Made by a program: the position numbers and the translations under genes
Notes under the pieces: generated by a model
The model's input: the letters and a program-made list of their open reading frames with translations, nothing else
Told to the model about the DNA's origin: nothing
Database searches by the model: none
Shown: in pieces, positions 1-9,884 of the stretch
How positions within the stretch are numbered: position 1 is the first letter of the stretch
Layout of the letters: every line of letters begins with the position of its first letter
Assembly (NCBI GenBank): GCA_903867305.1
Contig: CAIPQU010000115.1
Location: 16,582 to 80,581, forward strand
DNA from: an uncultured beta proteobacterium
Lineage (GTDB): Bacteria > Pseudomonadota > Gammaproteobacteria > Burkholderiales > Burkholderiaceae
DNA length: 64,000 bases
Reading direction: 5' to 3'

Positions 1-517
1 CCGTTTTTGGATCAGATCCAATTAACTTGGCCTTAAATTCACGTTTATCGGTTAAGGTGACATAAATGGTAGTAGCCCCTTCTACAACATGGGCATTCGT
101 CAAAATAAATCCATTGGAATCAATCACAAAACCCGACCCAGTTCCACGATCTTGCTCCTGTGACTTCGGAGCCGGTTGATTATTTTTAGGTTGGCCTGGT
201 GGTGGCTGTTGTTGTGGCAAATTCGGGAATGGGATACCAAAAAACCGGCGCAATAAATCTGCTTGATCTTGTGGCGTGATATTAGAAGGCACCTGATATA
301 CAGTGACTTTTTCCGTTGTTCGAATATTCACTACCGCTGGACTTGCTTTTTCTACTAAATCAGCAAAATCGGCAATGACCCTTCTTGAAGAACCAGATCC
401 ACTAGATAGTGAGTCTTGAGTTGAAGAAGTTGTTGTCTGAGCAAATAAATGAGGAACAACAAAAGAAAAGAGAAATACAGCAAAATATCTCTTCAATACT
501 AATCGACTACTGTTCAT
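1..517 (-). CDS. DegP/MucD-type periplasmic serine protease, N-terminal part (continues beyond window)
   Basis: Manual translation from ATG at 517 on - strand: signal-like MNSSRLVLKRYFAVFLFSFVVPHLFAQ, P/Q-rich linker, then GTGSGFVIDSNGFILTNAHVVEGATTIYVTLTDKREFKAKLIGSDPKT, typical of trypsin-like HtrA proteases. Confidence 0.9.
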   Translation of the reverse strand, partial: MNSSRLVLKRYFAVFLFSFVVPHLFAQTTTSSTQDSLSSGSGSSRRVIADFADLVEKASPAVVNIRTTEKVTVYQVPSNITPQDQADLLRRFFGIPFPNLPQQQPPPGQPKNNQPAPKSQEQDRGTGSGFVIDSNGFILTNAHVVEGATTIYVTLTDKREFKAKLIGSDPKT

Positions 518-553
518 AGCATGTAAACAAATGATGTTGTTAAAAATGATATT

Positions 554-1798
554 TTAAAGTCTTTTGAAAACTAGCGTACCGTTGGTACCACCAAAACCAA
601 AGTTATTCTTCACGGCAATATCAATTTTTACATCTCTAGCTGTATTGGCACAGTAATCCAAATCACACTCAGGGTCTTGATTGAATATATTGATGGTTGG
701 GGGTGATTTTTGATGATGCAAAGCAAGCACCGTAAAAACTGCCTCTAAACCACCAGCACCACCCAATAAATGACCCGTCATGGATTTCGTGGAATTCACA
801 ACAATCTTTTTGGAATGATCACCGAGAGCTGCTTTAATCGCATCTGTCTCATTTTTATCGCCTAGCGGTGTCGAGGTTCCATGGGCATTGACATAGTCAA
901 CCTGATCAATATTTACACCAGCATCTTTCAAGGCATTGACCATGCAACGGCGCGGCCCATCCATATTGGGTGCGGTCATATGATAAGCATCACCACTCAT
1001 ACCAAAACCTGCTAATTCAGCATAAATCTTTGCCCCACGAGCTTTAGCATGCTCATATTCTTCAATGACCATCACGCCACCACCCTCGCCGAGTACAAAA
1101 CCATCACGGTCTTTGTCCCAAGGTCTAGAGGCTGTTAATGGATCATCATTTCTGACCGATAAAGCCCTTGCTGCGGCAAATCCGCCAATCCCCAGTGAAG
1201 ATACAGTGGACTCAGCACCACCAGCAATCATCACGTCAGCATCTCCGTACTGAATCAAGCGAGCAGCTAATCCTAAACTATGCAAACCCGTTGTACATGC
1301 GGTTACAGCTCCAAGGTTAGGTCCTTTTAGACCCAGCAAAATACTCAAATGCCCAGAGATCATATTAATAATCGATCCAGGAACAAAGAATGGAGAAATC
1401 CTGCGCGGACCACGAGCGGTATATTCTGCGTAAGTGTGCTCAATCATGGGCAAACCGCCAATGCCTGAACCGACTAAAACACCACAACGTTCGGTATTTT
1501 CCTCAGTAATGACAATGCCACTATCCGTGAATGCTTGCATCCCTGCAGCAACTCCATAATGGATAAAAGTATCCATATGACGTGCTTCTTTGGCAGAAAT
1601 ATAATCCTCAATCTGAAAATCCTTGACCTCACCAGCAAAATGCACTGATAAATCAGAATGATCAAATTTTGTAATTGTTTGAATACCCGATTTCCCAGCG
1701 AGGATGTTTTCCCACGCTGAGTGAACTGTATTACCTACGGGACTTACTAAACCTAAGCCGGTAACGACTACCCGGCGTTGGCCCTTTGCATAAGACAC
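554..1798 (-). CDS. fabF: beta-ketoacyl-ACP synthase II
   Basis: RRVVVTGLGLVSPVG, ACTTG active-site Cys, HGTSTPLGD and FGFGGTNGTLVF motifs. Confidence 0.97.
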   Translation of the reverse strand: MSYAKGQRRVVVTGLGLVSPVGNTVHSAWENILAGKSGIQTITKFDHSDLSVHFAGEVKDFQIEDYISAKEARHMDTFIHYGVAAGMQAFTDSGIVITEENTERCGVLVGSGIGGLPMIEHTYAEYTARGPRRISPFFVPGSIINMISGHLSILLGLKGPNLGAVTACTTGLHSLGLAARLIQYGDADVMIAGGAESTVSSLGIGGFAAARALSVRNDDPLTASRPWDKDRDGFVLGEGGGVMVIEEYEHAKARGAKIYAELAGFGMSGDAYHMTAPNMDGPRRCMVNALKDAGVNIDQVDYVNAHGTSTPLGDKNETDAIKAALGDHSKKIVVNSTKSMTGHLLGGAGGLEAVFTVLALHHQKSPPTINIFNQDPECDLDYCANTARDVKIDIAVKNNFGFGGTNGTLVFKRL

Positions 1799-1803
1799 TA
1801 ATC

Positions 1804-2043
1804 TTAGCCTTTAGCTTTTGAAGATGCAAAGTCGATTGCTAACTGAACAGTCGTAATCTTCTCCGCTTCTTCGTCAGGAATTTCAATTCCAAACTCATCT
1901 TCTAAAGCCATCACCAGTTCAACGGTATCAAGAGAATCAGCGCCGAGGTCATTTACAAATGATGACTCATTTTTAACCTCTGCCTCTGTTACGCCTAATT
2001 GCTCGGCGACAATTTTCTTTACTCGTTGTTCAATGTTGTCCAT
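1804..2043 (-). CDS. acpP: acyl carrier protein
   Basis: 79 aa with [32 protein letters not shown] phosphopantetheine site. Confidence 0.98.
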   Translation of the reverse strand: MDNIEQRVKKIVAEQLGVTEAEVKNESSFVNDLGADSLDTVELVMALEDEFGIEIPDEEAEKITTVQLAIDFASSKAKG

Positions 2044-2100
2044 GCGTTCCCTCCAGGGATGTTGTTAAATTAAAAAGTATTTTATCAGTTTCGTAAAGCT

Positions 2101-2859
2101 TTATGCGAGATATAAACCACCATTAACGTGCAAAGTTGTTCCAGTAACGTATCCAGCCTGTTCTGAGGCCAAAAAAACGACAGCATTTGCAACATCATCG
2201 GTACTTCCAAGTCTACCAAGAGGAATATTACCCTTTAAACTATTTTGCTGATCCTCTGATAAAGCACGGGTCATATCGGTATCAATAAAACCGGGCGCAA
2301 CGCAATTCACGGTAATATTTCGGCTACCAATTTCACGCGCCAATGCTCTAGTCATCCCCGCTACACCTGCTTTTGCAGCAGCATAATTGACTTGGCCTGG
2401 GTTACCCATGTGCCCCACAATCGAAGTTACGTGAATAATTCTGCCACCCTTGGCACGCATCATCGGACGCAAGACTGCTCGACTGAGTCGAAAAACTGCA
2501 GTTAAATTGGTTTGTATGACAGCGTCCCACTCTTCATCTTTCATGCGCATCGCCAGTTGATCCTGCGTAATGCCAGCATTATTCACGAGAATATTCAGGC
2601 CACCATGTTCTTTCACAATCGTTTCGATCACTTGATCACAAGCACCCGCATCAGTGACGTTCAGAGCAATGCCCTTCCCAGCAACAGGAATGTCATTACT
2701 TTTTGCTAAGGTTTCAGTAATGCCTTGAGCACCAGCCTCTGAAGTGGAGGTCCCAATAACGAACGCACCAGACTTTGCCAAGCCTAAAGCAATGGCTTGT
2801 CCAATTCCTCTTGAGGCTCCAGTCACTAGGGCGATTTGCCCATTCAGTTGTAAATTCAT
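2101..2859 (-). CDS. fabG: 3-oxoacyl-ACP reductase
   Basis: SDR motifs TGASRGIGQAIA, NNAGIT, YAAAKAGVAGMTRALARE; position in fab cluster. Confidence 0.96.
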   Translation of the reverse strand: MNLQLNGQIALVTGASRGIGQAIALGLAKSGAFVIGTSTSEAGAQGITETLAKSNDIPVAGKGIALNVTDAGACDQVIETIVKEHGGLNILVNNAGITQDQLAMRMKDEEWDAVIQTNLTAVFRLSRAVLRPMMRAKGGRIIHVTSIVGHMGNPGQVNYAAAKAGVAGMTRALAREIGSRNITVNCVAPGFIDTDMTRALSEDQQNSLKGNIPLGRLGSTDDVANAVVFLASEQAGYVTGTTLHVNGGLYLA

Positions 2860-2860
2860 T

Positions 2861-3805
2861 TTATTGGTTTAAACCTTCTAAAACTTCCGAAATACTTGTT
2901 GGATCAGAAATATTGAGTATTTTAATATCACTCTGTATACGTTTGACCATTCCTGATAATACTTTGCCTGGACCGCACTCAACAATATGCGTCACTCCAT
3001 GTTTTGCCATCAGTTGAATCGTTTCTACCCATCTAACCGGAGAATAAGATTGACGAATTAATGTGTCCTTAATCCCTATTGGGTCATTGATGATTGTCAC
3101 ATCAACATTATTCACTACGGGAATGCCCGGAGCTGATATGGTCACATTCTGTAAATATTTCCTTAACTCTTCAGCGGCTGGGCGCAAAAGACTGGAGTGA
3201 AATGGTGCAGAAACATCGAGCGGAATGGCCATTTTTGCCCCAGCAGGTTTTGCATGAGCACAGGCATAATCAACTGCCTCCTTATGGCCGGCAATAACGA
3301 CTTGACTCGGTGCATTAAAATTGACGGGATCCAAGGTCTTACCCGTTGCCGCCTGACTATCAACACATAATTGCCGAACTTGATCATCTGTCATACCAAC
3401 AATCGCGGCCATTCCGCCGGCACCAACTGGAACAGCATTTTGCATCGCTCTTGCTCTAAATTTGACCAAGGGTACCGCATCATGAAATCCAATTGCACCT
3501 GACGCAACGTAAGCAGTATATTCGCCCAAACTATGGCCAGCCAACATAGTAGGTACAGCCCCCCCTGCAGATAACCAAGCACGATAAATCGCAATTGCCG
3601 TGGTGAGCATGACGGGCTGTGTATTTTCCGTTAAGGCTAAGGTCTCTTTGGGACCATCGTGAATCATCTGACCAATATCGAAACCAATGGCCGCAGAAGA
3701 CTCTTCTAAGGTACTTTTAACAACCAGATGATCCCCAAAGGCATCTAACATCCCTACCGTCTGAGAACCCTGCCCAGGAAACACAAATGCAATCTTTTTA
3801 TCCAT
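2861..3805 (-). CDS. fabD: malonyl-CoA:ACP transacylase
   Basis: FVFPGQGSQTVGML, GHSLGEYTA active site. Confidence 0.96.
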   Translation of the reverse strand: MDKKIAFVFPGQGSQTVGMLDAFGDHLVVKSTLEESSAAIGFDIGQMIHDGPKETLALTENTQPVMLTTAIAIYRAWLSAGGAVPTMLAGHSLGEYTAYVASGAIGFHDAVPLVKFRARAMQNAVPVGAGGMAAIVGMTDDQVRQLCVDSQAATGKTLDPVNFNAPSQVVIAGHKEAVDYACAHAKPAGAKMAIPLDVSAPFHSSLLRPAAEELRKYLQNVTISAPGIPVVNNVDVTIINDPIGIKDTLIRQSYSPVRWVETIQLMAKHGVTHIVECGPGKVLSGMVKRIQSDIKILNISDPTSISEVLEGLNQ

Positions 3806-3855
3806 ATCAATTCTTTTTCTATTCGCTAACTTATTCTAGGTATGCTTTGGATAGT

Positions 3856-4842
3856 CTAATAACGAATGCACGCAGCACCCCAAGCAAAACCTCCACCGAC
3901 GCCCTCAAGGAGTAAGTTTTGACCACGCACGATTTTGCCACTCCGAATACCGTCATCTAAAGCAAGCGGGACTGAAGCAGCAGAGGTATTACCTTGGTCA
4001 TGAACTGTCACAATGACATGATCAGGGGCAATGCCCAACTTCTTCGCCGTGCTTTGCATAATTCGAATATTGGCTTGATGTGGGATTAACCAATCAATTT
4101 GAGAAGCTTGAAGATCCGCCTTTTGCAATGCTTCCTGACCGACCTGTTCCAAAACCTTGACAGCCAATTTAAATACGGCTTGTCCATCCATCTCCAGAAA
4201 TCCTGAGCCCTCAATCACACCATCTTTGGCATAACCTGGGATACATAAAATATCGGTTTGAGAACCATCCGCATGGACCGCAGTACTTAAAATACCAGGC
4301 GAGGAACTTGCTTCGAGCAATACTGCTCCCGCACCATCTCCAAAAAGTACACAAGTAGTCCTATCCTGAAAATTCAGAATCCGTGAAAAAGTTTCAGCAC
4401 CAATTAATAAAATACGACGATTCGCGCCACTCGTAATTAATGCATTGGCTAAATGAAGGCCATACATGAACCCAGAGCATACCGCTTGAACGTCAAATGC
4501 GGCGCAATCATTGGTTATACCTAATTTCTTTTGAACGATACAAGCAGTACTCGGAAAACCACCTAAGTTGTCTGGCGTTGAGGTTGCCAAAATAATCATG
4601 TCGATGTCCTGGACATCAACCTTGGCAGCTTCAATTGCTTTTAGCGCAGCCTCGACAGCTAAATCACTGGTCATCTCCTCAGGAGCAGAAAAGTGTCTTG
4701 CCTTGATTCCACTTCGCGTATAGATCCACTCATCACTGGTTTCAATACCTTTACTGAGAAGTTTTTCTGCGAGTTGAAAATTATCTATTCGATTTTTTGG
4801 TAGATAGCTTCCAGTACCAGTGATTTTTGCAAATATAGTCAT
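3856..4842 (-). CDS. fabH: beta-ketoacyl-ACP synthase III
   Basis: [39 protein letters not shown] motifs. Confidence 0.97.
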   Translation of the reverse strand: MTIFAKITGTGSYLPKNRIDNFQLAEKLLSKGIETSDEWIYTRSGIKARHFSAPEEMTSDLAVEAALKAIEAAKVDVQDIDMIILATSTPDNLGGFPSTACIVQKKLGITNDCAAFDVQAVCSGFMYGLHLANALITSGANRRILLIGAETFSRILNFQDRTTCVLFGDGAGAVLLEASSSPGILSTAVHADGSQTDILCIPGYAKDGVIEGSGFLEMDGQAVFKLAVKVLEQVGQEALQKADLQASQIDWLIPHQANIRIMQSTAKKLGIAPDHVIVTVHDQGNTSAASVPLALDDGIRSGKIVRGQNLLLEGVGGGFAWGAACIRY

Positions 4843-4849
4843 GATGTTG

Positions 4850-5920
4850 TTATTTTATATCGCCACTTTCAAGCGCAACAGCTTTTTCTGTTGGATCATG
4901 GTTGGTGCTCGAATTGGCAATATGTTCAAAAGCTTTTCCGATATTTCCTACCATATCATTTTTAGCAGCTTCATAGGCTCTCATTAATGCCATGTAAAAA
5001 GCATATCGATCGGCAGAGCCATGACTTTTAATCACAAGCCCCTTCAAACCCAAGAGCATCGCACCATTATAGGCGCGGTGATCAACCCGCTTTTTAAAAC
5101 GCAGCAAAATTGGCAACACTAAAAATGCCATAAACTTAGTCAGCAATGAACGCCCAAATTCTTCTTTAATCATTTGAGAAATCATACTAGCTAAGCCTTC
5201 GCTAGTTTTTAAGGCCACATTTCCAACAAAACCATCGCACACCACAACATCGGTAGTGCCTTTGAAAATATCATTACCCTCAACATTGCCATAAAAGTTC
5301 AGTTGACTATTACGCAATAACTCACCAGCTTGCTTGACGACCTCATTACCTTTGATCACTTCCTCACCAATATTGAGCAAACCAATCGTTGGGCGCTCTT
5401 TGCGCTCAATAACTCTTACCATCACATCCGCCATTTGAGCAAATTGCAATAAATGGATCGGCTCACAATCGGAATTCGCACCAAGATCTAAGACGGTGGT
5501 ACCAGTCCCCTTTTGATTCGGCATGCGAGTGGCTATCGCAGGACGGTCAATGCCCTGTAATGTTTTTAGTACATATCGAGAAATTGCCATTAAGGCGCCC
5601 GTATTTCCAGCGGAAACAACAGCGTCAGCAGTTTGCAATTTGATTTGATCAATCGCAATGCGCATGGAGGAATCTTTTTTTCTTCGTAAGGCAACCTCAA
5701 TGGAGTCATCACTTTCTATGACTTCAGTGGCATGAATGACCTTAATACGCTTTTTAACTTCAATAGATACTTTTCGAAGAGATTTTTCAATAGCAGCAGA
5801 GTTACCAACCAGAATTAAGTAACTGTCGTCAAATTGCGCCAATAAATCAAGGCAAGCAGGAACAGTAATCGATATCCCATGGTCACCACCCATGACATCC
5901 ACTGAAATGGTGACGGTCAT
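4850..5920 (-). CDS. plsX: phosphate acyltransferase
   Basis: [12 protein letters not shown]-terminus, [25 protein letters not shown]. Confidence 0.96.
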   Translation of the reverse strand: MTVTISVDVMGGDHGISITVPACLDLLAQFDDSYLILVGNSAAIEKSLRKVSIEVKKRIKVIHATEVIESDDSIEVALRRKKDSSMRIAIDQIKLQTADAVVSAGNTGALMAISRYVLKTLQGIDRPAIATRMPNQKGTGTTVLDLGANSDCEPIHLLQFAQMADVMVRVIERKERPTIGLLNIGEEVIKGNEVVKQAGELLRNSQLNFYGNVEGNDIFKGTTDVVVCDGFVGNVALKTSEGLASMISQMIKEEFGRSLLTKFMAFLVLPILLRFKKRVDHRAYNGAMLLGLKGLVIKSHGSADRYAFYMALMRAYEAAKNDMVGNIGKAFEHIANSSTNHDPTEKAVALESGDIK

Positions 5921-5937
5921 TTGATTGGGGGTTTTGG

Positions 5938-5961
5938 ATGAGACGACTGCTGTCGTCTCAT
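5938..5961 (-). promoter_or_regulatory. perfect 10-bp stem / 4-nt loop hairpin upstream of plsX
   Basis: ATGAGACGAC-TGCT-GTCGTCTCAT; 17 nt before plsX ATG; no T-tract on the coding-strand side. Confidence 0.6.
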
Positions 5962-6026
5962 GATGAGCCTGAATTCCAAATAAGAATCCATTGTTAAATT
6001 AAACCCTAGGGTTCAAGATAACTGAA

Positions 6027-6206
6027 TTAATCGTTTTTAGTTTTAACAACTTTGCGACCACGGTAATAGCCGGTTGGGCTAATGTGATGACGCAAGTGCG
6101 CTTCGCCAGTTGTTGGCTCAATAGCCAACGATGGAGCTACTAAAAAGTCATGAGCACGGTGCATACCGCGCTTTGAAGGGGATTTTTTGTTCTGTTGGAC
6201 GGCCAT
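6027..6206 (-). CDS. rpmF: 50S ribosomal protein L32
   Basis: Manual translation [59 protein letters not shown]; too short for the ORF track. Confidence 0.97.
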   Translation of the reverse strand: MAVQQNKKSPSKRGMHRAHDFLVAPSLAIEPTTGEAHLRHHISPTGYYRGRKVVKTKND

Positions 6207-6270
6207 GGTTAACTCCTAAGTAATCCACTATTTTACATTAATCAGAACAAAAATCAAACCAGTTTGGAAT

Positions 6271-6885
6271 TTAAGCATCAAATTTGAGCTTTTTTAAACT
6301 CAAAAAAGGGTTTTTAGCAGATGTGGAGTCATCCGCTCCCTGAGCAAAACCATCATCTGGCGAACCTAGACCTGTCACTAGAATGACCTCAGGATGACAT
6401 AGCTCGATGGCATGTTTGGGGATTAAAGGTAAGCTTAATAAGACCTCGTCCTCAAATAACTCAATCAAATCAAATTGATGACTGTTGAGTATGGCATCTT
6501 CGTGATCATTCTCCAACGGAAAATTATCCACCTCATCTTCTGTGTCTTTGAACAAAAACTGTGATGAAAAGTCGATCGCTTCTTCATATAAGCTCAGACA
6601 CCGTTGACACTCTAAGGGGTAGGAAAGTTTTATATGAACCGAAAGTCGCTGCTCGTGGGTTTTGTCAGCTTGCTCATCGATCCAAGTTCTTACTTCCCAA
6701 TCAAGACCTTTTTGAAGGATATCGAAATGTGGATCTTTATGTTGAATTTCAAGGGCTAACCGTGGCGCATCCTGAAAACTCAAAAATCCTTTACTATGAA
6801 AACTCTGGCCTGACTTAAAATCAACTTTACGCAAATGTGCGAGATTTAAAGTCACTTCCTGAAGATGCTTATTTTTTAAAGACAT
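6271..6885 (-). CDS. yceD: YceD/DUF177 family protein
   Basis: Immediately upstream of rpmF, conserved arrangement; CQRCLSLYEEAIDF motif. Confidence 0.88.
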   Translation of the reverse strand: MSLKNKHLQEVTLNLAHLRKVDFKSGQSFHSKGFLSFQDAPRLALEIQHKDPHFDILQKGLDWEVRTWIDEQADKTHEQRLSVHIKLSYPLECQRCLSLYEEAIDFSSQFLFKDTEDEVDNFPLENDHEDAILNSHQFDLIELFEDEVLLSLPLIPKHAIELCHPEVILVTGLGSPDDGFAQGADDSTSAKNPFLSLKKLKFDA

Positions 6886-6909
6886 GACTATTTTCGATCC
6901 GAGTAAACA

Positions 6910-7503
6910 ATGAAAGAACTACCTGAGCTTATTCTAGCCTCTTCTTCGAAGTATCGAAAAGAATTATTGGGTCGGCTCGGCATACCTTTTACCACCGCTT
7001 CGCCAAGTATCGATGAAACCCCCTTGGATGGTGAAACAACCGATGCACTCATTGAGCGTTTATCACAGCAAAAAGCCGCAGTGATTGCTGATCAATTTCC
7101 TCAGGCTTGGGTCATCGGCTCAGATCAAGTTGCCGATTTGAATGGTGTTGCTATCGGTAAACCAGGGACTCACGCAAAAGCGCTCGCGCAACTCAAAATG
7201 ATGCAAGGTAAAACTGTCGTCTTCAAAACGGGGCTTTGCTTAATGAACCAAGCTTCGCAGCGAAAGGTTTATGTTTGTGTCCCGACCGATGTTAGTTTTC
7301 ATGAACTCGATGAGCCAACTTTAGAAAATTACTTACATATTGAAAAACCCTATGATTGTGCTGGCAGCGCAAAATCTGAAGGGATGGGAATTATCTTATT
7401 ATCGAATATCAAAAGTAATGATCCTACTGCGTTGATTGGTCTACCGCTCATTGCTTTGACAGGACTTCTTCGCTCTGTAGGCTTTTTGATTCCTTCAAAC
7501 TGA
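6910..7503 (+). CDS. Maf-family nucleotide pyrophosphatase
   Basis: LILASSSKYRKELLGRLGIPF, SPSIDET, VIGSDQVADLNG, SAKSEGMGI. Confidence 0.92.
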   Translation: MKELPELILASSSKYRKELLGRLGIPFTTASPSIDETPLDGETTDALIERLSQQKAAVIADQFPQAWVIGSDQVADLNGVAIGKPGTHAKALAQLKMMQGKTVVFKTGLCLMNQASQRKVYVCVPTDVSFHELDEPTLENYLHIEKPYDCAGSAKSEGMGIILLSNIKSNDPTALIGLPLIALTGLLRSVGFLIPSN

Positions 7504-8258
7504 TGAAATTAGGTACCCTCTATTTAGTACCCAATACGCTTGGTGAAGAAAACCGCGATAGCCAAATAGCCGTTGTCATCCCACCATTTGTTGTCCAAAT
7601 CGCATCACAGCTCGATTGCTGGATTGTTGAAAATGCCAAAACAGCGCGTTCTTTTTTAAATGCCATCCACCAAGTCTCTCCTCTCCGAACGCCGATGCAA
7701 GACATCGTGATGAAGCAGTGGCGTGGGCCTGGATCTGATGTAAAACCAATTGACTTGATTCAACCCCTGCTTCAAGGACAAGATATGGGACTGATGTCGG
7801 AAGCAGGGTTGCCTGGGATTGCTGATCCTGGAACAGAAATTGTAGCGGCAGCACATGCCTTTAACATTAACGTTCGACCTTTAACAGGGCCGAACTCTTT
7901 GATGCTTGCACTGATGTCTTCCGGCATGAGTGGGCAACATTTCTCATTCCATGGTTACCTACCAATTAAGCCTCCTGAGCGGATGAAAAAACTCAAGGCC
8001 CTAGAGAACGAGTCAAAGGCGAATCAAAGTGCCCAGCTTTGGATCGAAACACCCTACCGAAATTCCTCGATGCTGACCGGAGTCATTACAAGTCTTCACC
8101 CCAAAACCCAAGTCTGCGTTGCAATGGACTTAACCTTACCCAGCGAATTGATTCTGCGCCATCGTGTTGAGGAGTGGAAAAATATTCTGCAAGACCCGCA
8201 AGGTCCTTTACCAAAAAACTTTGATAAAAGACCCGCCGTCTATATTTTGCAAGCCTAA
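7503..8258 (+). CDS. SAM-dependent (tetrapyrrole/RsmI-type fold) methyltransferase
   Basis: GTLYLVPNTLGE, GLMSEAGLPGIADPG, PLTGPNSLMLALMSSG, FHGYLP resemble RsmI but diverged. Confidence 0.82.
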   Translation: MKLGTLYLVPNTLGEENRDSQIAVVIPPFVVQIASQLDCWIVENAKTARSFLNAIHQVSPLRTPMQDIVMKQWRGPGSDVKPIDLIQPLLQGQDMGLMSEAGLPGIADPGTEIVAAAHAFNINVRPLTGPNSLMLALMSSGMSGQHFSFHGYLPIKPPERMKKLKALENESKANQSAQLWIETPYRNSSMLTGVITSLHPKTQVCVAMDLTLPSELILRHRVEEWKNILQDPQGPLPKNFDKRPAVYILQA

Positions 8259-9197
8259 TTAACGGAGTGTGATTGCTTGAATCGCACTTCCTAAAGATGC
8301 CCCAAAAGAAGCACCAAAACGCTTGGCAATGCGCTCGGCAACATTTTCTGTTTGAGAATAATCAACCATCTCTTTTTCACCAATCACATCTTTAGCGACA
8401 TGATCGATGGTTCCAATTTCATCACTAATACCTAACTCAACACTGCGCGCGCCATTCCAAACCATCCCCGTGAATAAATCTGGGTTCGGCTTTAATCGAT
8501 CACCTCGGCCTTGTTTGACCACGTCAATGAACTGTTGATGCACTTCATTAATCATTTCTTGTAAAGCTTCACGATTTTTAGGATTTTGCTTCACAAAGGG
8601 ATCTAACATATCCTTGTTTTCACCTGCAGTAATTACCCGGCGCTCAACACCGACCTTCTCCATGAGTCCCTGAAACCCAAAACCACTCATAATGACACCA
8701 ATGGAGCCGATTAAACTAGCCTTATCGACATAAATCTTCTCACCAGCCACGGCAATATAATACCCTCCAGATGCACAAATTTCCTCCACGACTACATATA
8801 AATGCTTCTTTGGATACTCCTGGCGTAAGCGTAAAATTTCATCATGAATCATGCCGGCCTGAACTGGCGACCCACCCGGACTATTAATTTTGAGTATGAC
8901 CCCAACACTATCTTGACTCTCAAATGCGGACTGCAAAGCTGCGTTAATGTCGGCCGCGTTAGCAGGTGTATTACTCGCAATTTCACCTTCAATATTGATC
9001 ACCGCTGTATGCCTACCAAGTACGTTACTTGATTTGGACTTAAAAGGATTAAAAAAGGAATACAAAGTAATTAAGAAAATACCTAACCAAATGACGCGCC
9101 AAAGAGTTTTCCAACGACGCTCATTACGCTTATCTTTTAAGTTCTCATTTAACAAGCTTTCTAAAGCCTTTTTTTCCCAATTGATCTCATCACTCAT
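8259..9197 (-). CDS. sppA: S49 family signal-peptide-peptidase-like protease
   Basis: INSPGGSPVQAGMI, EICASGGYYIAVAGEKIY, SLIGSIGVIMSGF; N-terminal TM. Confidence 0.92.
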   Translation of the reverse strand: MSDEINWEKKALESLLNENLKDKRNERRWKTLWRVIWLGIFLITLYSFFNPFKSKSSNVLGRHTAVINIEGEIASNTPANAADINAALQSAFESQDSVGVILKINSPGGSPVQAGMIHDEILRLRQEYPKKHLYVVVEEICASGGYYIAVAGEKIYVDKASLIGSIGVIMSGFGFQGLMEKVGVERRVITAGENKDMLDPFVKQNPKNREALQEMINEVHQQFIDVVKQGRGDRLKPNPDLFTGMVWNGARSVELGISDEIGTIDHVAKDVIGEKEMVDYSQTENVAERIAKRFGASFGASLGSAIQAITLR

Positions 9198-9224
9198 CTT
9201 TTATTCCTTTTATTTTTTCCCACC

Positions 9225-9884
9225 TTAACCGAGGAGTATGTCACGTAACTCTGGTACCCCATCAACACAAGCGATCGGATTAAAACTCAACAACTCATTT
9301 TTAGGGTGCGCCCCATACGTCACGGCAATTGCATCCACACCTGCATTTTCAGCCATTTTTAAATCATGTGTCGTGTCACCAATCATGAGCATTCTCGTAG
9401 GCGGCGTTCCCCAGCGATCAATTAACTCTAATAACATTTGTGGATGAGGTTTGGCTTTAGATTGGTCAGCAGTTTTCGTATCATGAAAAAAGTTCTGTAA
9501 TCCATGCAAATGTAATGTGCGATCCAACCCATGCCTTGGCTTACCTGTAGCCACCGCCAATAGGTGACCTTTTACTTTCAAATCATCCAATAACTCTTTG
9601 ATTCCATGAAATAAAATTAATTCATGATCCATGCTTAAATAGTAATGCCGAAAACGCTCTAAAACGATCGGATAGTCGCCCTCATCTAATTTTGGCAAAA
9701 TCATTTTGAGTGATTCGTGCAAACCAAGGCCAATCACATGACTCGCTAAATGATTGTCTGGCACATCTAAATCCAAATCAGCGCAGGCTTTTTGCATGCA
9801 ATCGACAATCGTGGGGGTTGAGTTCATGATGGTGCCATCCCAATCCCAGACAATCATGTCATAACGTAAATTGTCACTTTTCAT
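9225..9884 (-). CDS. HAD-superfamily hydrolase (phosphoglycolate phosphatase-like)
   Basis: VWDWDGTIMNST motif I, MLMIGDTTHDLKMAENAG motif IV. Confidence 0.9.
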   Translation of the reverse strand: MKSDNLRYDMIVWDWDGTIMNSTPTIVDCMQKACADLDLDVPDNHLASHVIGLGLHESLKMILPKLDEGDYPIVLERFRHYYLSMDHELILFHGIKELLDDLKVKGHLLAVATGKPRHGLDRTLHLHGLQNFFHDTKTADQSKAKPHPQMLLELIDRWGTPPTRMLMIGDTTHDLKMAENAGVDAIAVTYGAHPKNELLSFNPIACVDGVPELRDILLG

